The notes beneath the pieces were generated by a model, which worked only from the letters and a program-made list of their open reading frames with translations, made no database searches and was not told the origin of the DNA. Position numbers and translations under genes: made by a program. A stretch of DNA of 64,000 nucleotides, from NCBI RefSeq assembly GCF_000335475.2, contig NZ_ANAH02000001.1, positions 806,001-870,000 of the forward strand. Direction: 5' to 3'. The DNA is from Cystobacter fuscus DSM 2262 (GTDB taxonomy: Bacteria > Myxococcota > Myxococcia > Myxococcales > Myxococcaceae). Positions 23,356-30,662 of the stretch are shown piece after piece (position 1 is the stretch's first letter; each line of letters starts with the position of its first letter).

Positions 23356-24180
23356 ATGAAGCTCTACGCCCTCAGTGTTCTCCATCTCCGCCACGAGCAC
23401 AACCGGAGGGCGCTCGAGTCGCTCCCCCCCCATCCCGAGGACTGGCTCATCGTCGCGGGCGACGTGGGGGAGCGACTGGAGGAGCTCGACTTCGCCTGGC
23501 GCACGCTGACGGCGCGCTTCCGCCAGGTGCTGTGGGTGCCCGGCAACCACGAGCTGTGGACGGTGTCACGCGAGCCTTCCGCCCTCCGGGGCGAGGCGCG
23601 CTACCAGCAACTGGTGGCGCTGTGCCGCGCCCACGGCGTGCTCACTCCGGAGGACCCCTACCCGCGCTGGCCGGGAGAGGGGCCTGCCCGCATCCTGGCG
23701 CCGCTCTTCCTGCTCTACGACTACTCGTTCCGGCCGGACGACGTCTCCGAGGAGGGCGCCGTGCAGTGGGCCATGGACAGCAACGTGCTGTGCACCGACG
23801 AGGCCCTGCTCCACCCGGACCCCTACCCGTCGCGCGCCGCCTGGTGCGCCGCGCGCGTGGAGCACACCCGCGCCCGCCTGGAGGCCCTGCCAGGCGACTG
23901 CGCCACGGTGCTCATCAACCACTTCCCGCTGCGCTACGAGCACGTGCGCCTGCCGCGCATCCCCCGCTTCTCCCTGTGGTGCGGCACGAAGAAGACGGAG
24001 GACTGGCACACGCGCTTTCGCGCCGAGGTGGTCGTCACCGGCCACCTGCACATGCCCGCCACCCTGTGGCGCGATGGCGTGCGCTTCGAGGAGGTGTCGC
24101 TCGGCTACCCACAACAGTGGACGTGGCGCGGCGACATCTCGCGCTGCCTCCGGGAGATCCTCCCCGGCACTCCGCCCTGA
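23356..24180 (+). CDS. Calcineurin-like metallophosphoesterase, atypical metal site
   Basis: A 274-residue protein of the calcineurin-like phosphoesterase superfamily. Conserved blocks are VAGDVGE (D36), VPGNHELW (N64, H65), INHFPL and VTGHLHMP. The opening metal motif, normally D-x-H, reads SVLH (V8, H10), so one metal-ligating Asp is missing. This may reduce or change di-metal catalysis. The C-terminal half carries extra loops rich in Arg and Trp (CGTKKTEDWHTRFRAE). It is divergent from the tandem helicase with 157 bp between the starts, and the YfhO-like gene follows after 24 bp. An alternative ATG is 15 bases upstream. The substrate is unknown. Confidence 0.82.
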   Translation: MKLYALSVLHLRHEHNRRALESLPPHPEDWLIVAGDVGERLEELDFAWRTLTARFRQVLWVPGNHELWTVSREPSALRGEARYQQLVALCRAHGVLTPEDPYPRWPGEGPARILAPLFLLYDYSFRPDDVSEEGAVQWAMDSNVLCTDEALLHPDPYPSRAAWCAARVEHTRARLEALPGDCATVLINHFPLRYEHVRLPRIPRFSLWCGTKKTEDWHTRFRAEVVVTGHLHMPATLWRDGVRFEEVSLGYPQQWTWRGDISRCLREILPGTPP

Positions 24181-24204
24181 TTCGGGTGCTATACCCGGCG
24201 GGCA

Positions 24205-26547
24205 ATGGCCCTCCTTCCGCCCCGGGCTCCCGCCCGCTTCTTCGCTCCCGGCGTGTTGCTGCTCGCGTCCCTGGCCCTCTTCGGCGAGGGGCTGCTGCCA
24301 GGCCGGGCGTTCTTCTTCCGCGACGTGCTGCACTACTACTGGCCCATGCAGGCCACGCACTGGCGGCTCGGGGTGGTGCCGCAGTGGAACCCCTTCCACC
24401 AGGGCGGACTGCCCTTCCTCGCGGACATCCACTCGGGCGTGCTCTACCCGCCCAACCTCCTCTTCGCCGTCCTCTCCTTTCCCACCGCCTACGCGCTGCT
24501 GCTCGTGCTCCACCACTTCGTGGGGCAGCTCGGGCTGTACGCCTTCCTCCGGGGCAAGGGCTTCGAGCGCCCCGCCGCGCTCACCGGCGCGCTCGCCTTC
24601 GGCCTGTCCGGCTACGTCGCCGGCCTGTGCAACGCCGGCCCGCTGATGCTCGGACTGGCCTGGATGCCATGGGTGCTCGTCGTGCTCCAGTCCGGGCTCG
24701 TGCCCCTGCGCAAGCTCGCGGTGCTCGCGGTGCTCATCGCCCTCCAGCTCCTCTCGGGAGATCCCCAGTCCGCGCTCTACTCGGCCATCGCGTCCGCGGC
24801 GCACGTCGCCTGGTTCGCCGAGCGCCGGCCCCAGCTGGTGGCGCTCTCGGGAGCCGGCGCGCTCGGCCTGCTGCTCGCCGGAGTCCAGGTGTTCCCCACG
24901 CTCTGGCTGCTGACGGAGTCGACGCGGGGCACCGACGCCCCCACCTACCTGGCGAGCTGGAACCTGCCTCCGCCGCGGCTGCTCGAGTTCGCCTTCCCCT
25001 ACCCCTTCGGTGAGTACCTGGGGCAGCCCCAGTTCTGGGCCTGGGGGATGATCCGCGGGCCCAGCACCGTGCCCTTCGCGCTGAGCGTCTACCTGGGCAT
25101 CACCGTGCTCGTGCTCGCCGCGCTGGGCGTGCGGCGCGAGCGCTTCAGCGGCTTCGCGCTCACCCTGTGCGCGGTGGGCGTGCTGCTCGCCCTGGGGCAG
25201 AAGTCCCCGCTGTCCTTCCTGCTCGCCGCGCCCCCGCTGAGCTTCTTCCGCTACCCGGAGAAGTACGTCGTCCTGGTGGCGCTCGGGTGCGCGGGGCTCG
25301 CCGCGTCCGGGGCGAGGGCCGTGCTCGCCGGAGTCTCGCGGCGCTGGCTGGCCGGGCTCGGCGCGGGGGCCCTGCTGCTCGTGGGCCTGCTCGGGTTCAC
25401 CTGGGCCCAACCCTCCACCGCCGTGACCTGGGCCACCGGTCTGATGGGGCTGGCCACCGGGGACGGCTCGCACCATGCGGTCATCGCCGGGCTCGCGGCC
25501 CGCTCCCTGGGCACCTCGCTGTGCTTCCTGACCGGCATGCTCGCGCTCGCGGCGCTGGCATCGCGCCACCCCACCCACCCGGCCCTCCCCGCGGCCCTGC
25601 TCCTGCTGGTGGCGGGGGATCTGCTCTGGACGGCGCGGGCGACGGTGTTCGTGGGCCCCACCTCGCTCTACCGCGAGCCGGAGATTATCGGGCGGCTGCG
25701 CGAGGAGGTGGGCTCGCCGCCCACGCGGCTGTTCCGCCAGGACAAGCCGCTCAAGGCCAACGCCCCGCCGAGCCGCTCGCTCGAGGGACTCATCAACCTG
25801 CGCCACTACGAGCTGGCGACGCTCAAGAGCAACCTGGCCGGTGTCTTCGGCCTGGAGGAGGTGACGAGCTACGGCGCGGTGGAGCTGTGGCGCTATCGGG
25901 CCTTCATGGACGTGCTCGCCGCGCGCCCCGAGCTGGCGGCACGGCTGTATGGGGCGTGCTTGTGGACGACCTCGTCCGCGCCAGGGTCCACCCCCGGCGA
26001 GGGCCTGGTGAGTGTCCTCCAGGGGCCGAACCGGCTCGACGTGAAGCGGCTGAGCGACTGTCCCCCGCGCCTGCGCACGGCCTCGCGCACCACCGCCGTG
26101 CCCGACCAGAGCGAGGCCCTCCGGGCGCTGAGCACGGGAAGCGTCGACGGGCTTGAGAACGTGGCCGTGGAGGGAGGAACGTCGAGGAGCTACGCGCCCG
26201 CCCAGGTGGACGCGGTGGAGCTCGGCGCCCGGGACGCGCGGGCGCGGGTGGTGGCGGGCGCGGGTGGCACCTTCCTCGTCTTCGCGACCACGAGCTACCC
26301 GGGGTGGGCCGCCACGGTGGATGGAGAGGAGACGCCCGTGCTGACCGTCGATGGCGCGCTCATGGGCATCGAGGTGCCCGAGGGCACCCACCAGGTCGAC
26401 TTCGAGTTCACCGACCCCGGCCTGTCCTCGGGAATCCAGGCGAGTGTCGCGGCGGCCCTGGTGCTCGCGCTGCTCCTGGTCCTCTCCCGGCGTTCGACCG
26501 GGGTGGCGGATCAGGCGGAGGCCACCCCCCGGCCGGTGGAGCCCTGA
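24205..26547 (+). CDS. YfhO-like polytopic membrane protein
   Basis: A 780-residue membrane protein with roughly a dozen helices in the first 480 residues, a soluble beta-rich domain (about 490-735) and a final helix near residues 745-762. The start of the first lumenal loop (FRDVLHYYWPMQATHW) and the following QWNPFHQGGLPFLADIHSGVLYPP, split by short helices, fit the YfhO/GT-C glycosyltransferase-like fold; the YWPM/WNP pattern is common in that family. Some YfhO proteins are involved in lipid-linked sugar transfer to cell-wall polymers, but the substrate here is unknown. It follows the phosphoesterase gene after 24 bp and is probably co-transcribed; a hairpin lies just after its stop. Confidence 0.75.
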   Translation: MALLPPRAPARFFAPGVLLLASLALFGEGLLPGRAFFFRDVLHYYWPMQATHWRLGVVPQWNPFHQGGLPFLADIHSGVLYPPNLLFAVLSFPTAYALLLVLHHFVGQLGLYAFLRGKGFERPAALTGALAFGLSGYVAGLCNAGPLMLGLAWMPWVLVVLQSGLVPLRKLAVLAVLIALQLLSGDPQSALYSAIASAAHVAWFAERRPQLVALSGAGALGLLLAGVQVFPTLWLLTESTRGTDAPTYLASWNLPPPRLLEFAFPYPFGEYLGQPQFWAWGMIRGPSTVPFALSVYLGITVLVLAALGVRRERFSGFALTLCAVGVLLALGQKSPLSFLLAAPPLSFFRYPEKYVVLVALGCAGLAASGARAVLAGVSRRWLAGLGAGALLLVGLLGFTWAQPSTAVTWATGLMGLATGDGSHHAVIAGLAARSLGTSLCFLTGMLALAALASRHPTHPALPAALLLLVAGDLLWTARATVFVGPTSLYREPEIIGRLREEVGSPPTRLFRQDKPLKANAPPSRSLEGLINLRHYELATLKSNLAGVFGLEEVTSYGAVELWRYRAFMDVLAARPELAARLYGACLWTTSSAPGSTPGEGLVSVLQGPNRLDVKRLSDCPPRLRTASRTTAVPDQSEALRALSTGSVDGLENVAVEGGTSRSYAPAQVDAVELGARDARARVVAGAGGTFLVFATTSYPGWAATVDGEETPVLTVDGALMGIEVPEGTHQVDFEFTDPGLSSGIQASVAAALVLALLLVLSRRSTGVADQAEATPRPVEP

Positions 26548-26552
26548 AACGA

Positions 26553-26590
26553 CGAGGCCGCCCGGGAGTCAGTGCTCCCGAGCGGCCTCG
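26553..26590. terminator. Bidirectional hairpin between convergent genes
   Basis: Sixteen-base arms (26553-26568 and 26575-26590, CGAGGCCG... and ...CGGCCTCG) surround a six-base loop. They pair with one mismatch that becomes a G-U wobble on the minus-strand transcript. There is no long U-tract, only TTT in the minus direction. The position between the stops of the YfhO-like gene and the fibro-slime gene fits a shared terminator. Confidence 0.65.
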
Positions 26591-26611
26591 CTCACGGACT
26601 CGGTGGACTAA

Positions 26612-28393
26612 TCAGTTGAGCTCGATCTTGCAGATGCTGCTGCAGCCGTCGCCGCTCTTGTTGTTGCCATCGTCGCACGTCTCGCCCTGGTCCTTCTGGA
26701 TGGTCTTGTCGCCGCAGCGGGGACCCCAGACGCACCCGCGGGCGCACTGGTTGTAGCCACCAGCGTTGACCCCGTCATCGCACTCCTCGCCCTGGTCGAC
26801 GACCTTGTTGCCGCAGGTGGCGCGGCACTCGTTGCGCTTGGTGTTGAAGCCGTTGAGCGTGAGCCGGTAGTTGGAGCCCGTGGTGTGGCGCTCGGCCTGG
26901 AGCACCACCACCTCGTAGATGCGGCCCTTCACCAGCTTGAGGTTGGTGGCCGCGGTGGTGTCCAGGGTGATGGACTGCTCCTCGGGCCCATGCACGCCGC
27001 CGATGTCGAGCGCCAGACGGCCATTGATGTACACCCACACGTCGTCGTCACCGCGGAAGGTGAGCTTCTCGCCGCCCTTGTACTCGAACCAGTAGCGCGC
27101 CTCGCTCGTGAAGTTGAAGTTGTGGCCGCTGCGCACGGGCTCGTACTGGCTCCCCTTGCCCACCCACCCCAGGTTGTCGAGGTGGAAGAACGCGGTGGAG
27201 TCGAGTTCGTAGGCGCCGGAGCCGTCCGTCTTCTTCGGCAGGGACAGGGTCTTGACCACCGTGATGTTGACGTTGAGCGTGTCGCGGTACCACTGATCGA
27301 ACGCGGCCTTGCCATGGGTGGTGGAGCTGCTCACACCCTCCTTCGCGTACACGGGCTTGCCATTGCTGTCGAGCTGGCTGGTGTACAGGGCGCCCAGGAT
27401 TCCCTTCTCACTGCCGTTGGCGTTCTCGAAGTCCTCGTGGCCCCTCGGCAGACCGAGGCTGGTGTTGGCCTGCAGATCCCAGCCGCGGAAGTCACGGAAG
27501 ACGAAGGGGATTTCCACCTTCGCCGGCGGAGTGGTCTCGATGGTCGAGCAGACGAAGCCCGGCTCGAACTTGCACTCCGCCGAGCAGCCATCGTTGGAGC
27601 GGGTATTGCCGTCATCGCACTGCTCGTTGGTCCCGGGGAGGATCACGCCATCACCACACACCGCCTGGCAGAGGCCCTCGCGATTGCAGTTGGGCTCACG
27701 CACGCACAGGGGCGAGCACCCATCGCCCATGTCGTTGTTGCCATCGTCACACTGCTCGGTGCCCTCACGAACCTTGTCGCCACAGACGGTCTTCGTGCAG
27801 GGCTTGTTGATGGTGTCGCACTTGTACCCGGCCTCCAGACGGCAGACCTCGCTGCAGCCATCGCCCTTGGCGGAGTTGCCATCCTCGCACTCCTCGTCAC
27901 CGGCGATGATGAGATCACCGCACTTGGCGGCCTGGCAGCGCCCGCCGCTCTGCGGGCAGTTCCAGCCATCCTCCACCGTGCAATTGGCATTGCAGCCATC
28001 GCCGCCCGTGGCGTTCCGATCGTCGCACGTCTCACCGCCCTCGACCTTGCCATCACCGCAGACCACCGCCCGGACACAAGGAGCGCCCGGGGTCTCGCAC
28101 ACGTAGCCCGACTCGATGTTCGCGCAGTTGGCGACGCAACCGTCTCCGCTCACCGTGTTGCCATCGTCACATGCCTCGGTGCCCGTCTTCTGCCCATCTC
28201 CACACCGGCCACCAGGGCCCGGGTCGACGGGGCAAGAACCACCGTCGCAGTTCGTGGGCGGCGTGCCAGAGTCCGGATCCGAGGGCTCGATAACACCGGG
28301 ACAGGCCGTGAGAGACAACACAAGCGAAGCGAGGGCGAGGCCCGCGAATCGCGATCGAATTGGAGTATTAACCATTTGGGGTAGACCGAGCAT
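26612..28393 (-). CDS. Myxococcus Cys-repeat / fibro-slime domain lipoprotein
   Basis: A 593-residue surface lipoprotein. The signal peptide ends at the lipobox LTAC (C31). Five Cys-rich repeats follow, each of the form CGDG-x-E-x-CDDGN-x-GDGC-x-C, the DUF4215 or Myxococcus cysteine-rich repeat. A fibro-slime domain comes next (about 290-515; landmarks DFRGWDLQ, FEYKGGEKLTFRGDDDVWV, YINGRLALDIGGVHG), then two more Cys repeats at the C-terminus. Fibro-slime/PA14-like domains are typically adhesive or carbohydrate-binding. A paralogue of identical layout is at 51678. The start is the first in-frame ATG; an ATG at 28375 would shorten the n-region and is equally possible. Confidence 0.85.
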   Translation of the reverse strand: MLGLPQMVNTPIRSRFAGLALASLVLSLTACPGVIEPSDPDSGTPPTNCDGGSCPVDPGPGGRCGDGQKTGTEACDDGNTVSGDGCVANCANIESGYVCETPGAPCVRAVVCGDGKVEGGETCDDRNATGGDGCNANCTVEDGWNCPQSGGRCQAAKCGDLIIAGDEECEDGNSAKGDGCSEVCRLEAGYKCDTINKPCTKTVCGDKVREGTEQCDDGNNDMGDGCSPLCVREPNCNREGLCQAVCGDGVILPGTNEQCDDGNTRSNDGCSAECKFEPGFVCSTIETTPPAKVEIPFVFRDFRGWDLQANTSLGLPRGHEDFENANGSEKGILGALYTSQLDSNGKPVYAKEGVSSSTTHGKAAFDQWYRDTLNVNITVVKTLSLPKKTDGSGAYELDSTAFFHLDNLGWVGKGSQYEPVRSGHNFNFTSEARYWFEYKGGEKLTFRGDDDVWVYINGRLALDIGGVHGPEEQSITLDTTAATNLKLVKGRIYEVVVLQAERHTTGSNYRLTLNGFNTKRNECRATCGNKVVDQGEECDDGVNAGGYNQCARGCVWGPRCGDKTIQKDQGETCDDGNNKSGDGCSSICKIELN

Positions 28394-28938
28394 GAAGAGG
28401 GGAGTTCAACAAACCAATTGTACCTCGTCCGCTGACGGCGGGTGACCTTCCATGCTCAAAGGAAGAAAACAGCCCTACCGTCAGGGTTCGACAGGCCTCC
28501 TGCTCTCGCGGTGAATGTCGTTCAGACACACAGGCGAGTCACTCCCAAACTGTTTGTCGTTCATGATGGCGCCCTCCATGGCTCACCCCCACCCCGCTGT
28601 CGCCTCGCTGTTCGGGAAGACTCTCGCCGATTTATTTTATCAAAACATGCGAAAGCCGAATGGAGTGCCGCCGCGCTGCCCATCACGTTCGACCCGCACG
28701 CCCCCCTGACGGCGTTGTCCGACACCGAGGTCCCCACCCATCCGAGTGGGCAAACCTCCTGGGACACCAGCACATGGCGGGCCCCCACTTCACTCGGAGC
28801 GTATCCCAGGGCGCACGCAAGGCCCGCTGCGTGGTGACACGCTTCATTCCGGCGCCCCGCGTCCAGGGGAAGTAGGCAGCCGCCCATGACTGGAGAAGTG
28901 GGGCCGGGGATTCGCCTTGGCGCGCGTGCTGCAAGACA
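28394..28938. other. Divergent promoter region, no gene seen
   Basis: This 545-bp gap between the fibro-slime lipoprotein (minus) and the membrane Ser/Thr kinase (plus) has no convincing gene; its open frames have poor composition and no motif. A TACAAT on the minus strand at 28422-28417, 24 bp from the lipoprotein start, could be a -10 box, but no good -35 sits at the right distance. A locally AT-rich patch (28630-28648) stands out from the GC-rich surroundings. Confidence 0.4.
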
Positions 28939-30648
28939 ATGGGGCGGTCCATGCTCTCCTCCAACCGCTCAGGACACGTCGCGCCCCTCGGCAGCAAGCT
29001 GCTCGCCGAGCACTTCCGGACGGATGCCGCCGCCCGGGAAACCTCCGTGGCGCAATTCAACAGCGTGGTGACCCTGGTCTTCCTGGTCTCGGGGCTGGGA
29101 CTCGGCAATCTGCTCGGCTGGCCGCGGGCCATGTGCGTCGTGGTCATGTGCGCGAGCTACTCCGGCTACTACGCGCTGCTCTACCGGGTGCTGCGCCGAG
29201 GCTGGTTCCATCCGGCCATCTGCTGGTTCAACGTCTGCCTGGAGAACACCGCCGTCGGGGCCCTCTTCGTCTTCGACATCATCTTCGCGGACGCCGAGCA
29301 GGCCCTGTCCAACCCGTCGGCGGTGCTGTGGAGCGCCATCATCGTGCTCGCGGCGTTGCGCTCCAACCTCAAGCTGGCGCTCTTCGCGGGCGGGCTGGTG
29401 GCCGCGGAGATGCTGGCGCTCTACTTCTTCGTCGCCCTGCCCCGGCTGAGCGAGCCCATTCCGCTGATGTTCACGCCGGCGCTCATGGGGCAGCGCGCCG
29501 CCTACTACTTCATCACCGGGTGGATGGCGGCGCTCGTGGCCAGCCACCTGATGCGCAAGGCCGAGGAGGCCCTGCGCGCCATCCGCGCCAAGGATCTGCT
29601 GGGCAAGTACTTCCTGCACGAGCGCATCGGCGTGGGCGGCATGGCGGAGGTGTTCCGCGCCACCTACAGCCCGGAGGGCGGCTTCGAGAAGGTGGTGGCC
29701 ATCAAGCGCATCCTCCCGGCCTATGCCGAGGACAAGGACTTCGTGACGCTGTTCCGGCGGGAGGCGGAGCTGGTGTCGCTGCTCAACCACCCCAACATCG
29801 TCCAGGTGCTCGACGTGGGCCGCTTCGAGGACACCTACTTCATGGCCATGGAGTACATCGAAGGGGTATCCCTGCGCGAGCTGCTCAAGCTGTGCGGCCC
29901 CCTGCCGCCCGCCGCGGTGGCCCTCATCGGAGCGGAGATGGGCCAGGCGCTCGACTACGTGCACCGGCGCACCGCGAGCGACGGCACCCCGCTCAACCTC
30001 GTGCACCGGGACGTGAATCCGCCCAACATCCTGCTGTCGCGCATCGGCGAGGTGAAGCTGGGGGACTTCGGCGTGGCCCGCGCGGCCATCCACGTGCGCC
30101 TCACCCGGGCGGATCGCGTCCGAGGCAAGCTGGGCTACCTGGCCCCGGAGCAGGCCCGCGGGGAGTCCTTCGATGGGCGCGCGGATCTCTTCGCGCTCGG
30201 CCTGTCGCTGCACGAGGCCCTCACGGGCCGACGCGTCTTCGCGGGGGAGGATGCCTCCGACACGATGCGCAGCGAGCCGCCCGTCTTCCTCCTGCCCCCC
30301 TCGGGCTACCGCCCGGACATCCCCCCCGCGCTGGACGCCGCCATCATGGGGCTGCTCGATTGGAAGGTGGCGCGGCGCACGCCCCGGGGGCTGAGGTTGC
30401 GCGAGCAGCTGTGTGAACTGACCGGGCCCTTCGCCCCCTATCCGCAAGGCCAGGAGGCGCTGGCCCGGCTGGTCCAGGAGGCGATGGCGCGCAAGCGCGA
30501 GCTGCTTCCGGTGGAGCCCTCGGAACGGGGCACCGAGCGGGAGGGCACCCTCTTCGCGAGGAGCGAGGAGCCCACGGCGGTGCTGTCGGGAGACCTGTCG
30601 GGAGGGGGGAGGTCGAGCCCCACCGGCAGGCGCACCGGCGAGGGCTGA
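28939..30648 (+). CDS. Membrane Ser/Thr protein kinase with N-terminal multi-helix sensor
   Basis: A 569-residue kinase whose N-terminal 210 residues hold about six membrane helices, followed by a cytoplasmic kinase domain (about 222-490). The glycine loop IGVGGMAEVF, the AIKRIL lysine and DFGVARA (D376) are intact. The catalytic loop reads HRDVNPPN (from H356), with Asn where HRDLKPEN kinases have Lys; HRDV-x-P variants are frequent in myxobacteria and may still be active. An N-terminal membrane sensor, rather than the usual C-terminal single helix, suggests it responds to a membrane signal. A start at ATG 28951 is also possible. It converges with the 815-aa protein gene, with 14 bp between the stops. 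Confidence 0.85.
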   Translation: MGRSMLSSNRSGHVAPLGSKLLAEHFRTDAAARETSVAQFNSVVTLVFLVSGLGLGNLLGWPRAMCVVVMCASYSGYYALLYRVLRRGWFHPAICWFNVCLENTAVGALFVFDIIFADAEQALSNPSAVLWSAIIVLAALRSNLKLALFAGGLVAAEMLALYFFVALPRLSEPIPLMFTPALMGQRAAYYFITGWMAALVASHLMRKAEEALRAIRAKDLLGKYFLHERIGVGGMAEVFRATYSPEGGFEKVVAIKRILPAYAEDKDFVTLFRREAELVSLLNHPNIVQVLDVGRFEDTYFMAMEYIEGVSLRELLKLCGPLPPAAVALIGAEMGQALDYVHRRTASDGTPLNLVHRDVNPPNILLSRIGEVKLGDFGVARAAIHVRLTRADRVRGKLGYLAPEQARGESFDGRADLFALGLSLHEALTGRRVFAGEDASDTMRSEPPVFLLPPSGYRPDIPPALDAAIMGLLDWKVARRTPRGLRLREQLCELTGPFAPYPQGQEALARLVQEAMARKRELLPVEPSERGTEREGTLFARSEEPTAVLSGDLSGGGRSSPTGRRTGEG

Positions 30649-30662
30649 CGGAAGTCCGCGGG

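Noticed and set aside
20229-25013. A 1594-codon open frame on the plus strand
   Set aside because: It is antisense to the tandem helicase and out of frame with the phosphoesterase and YfhO-like genes; no motif is present and the composition is artificial.
28442-28837. Possible 131-codon gene in the divergent gap
   Set aside because: No ribosome binding site, no motif, and overlapping frames on both strands are equally open.
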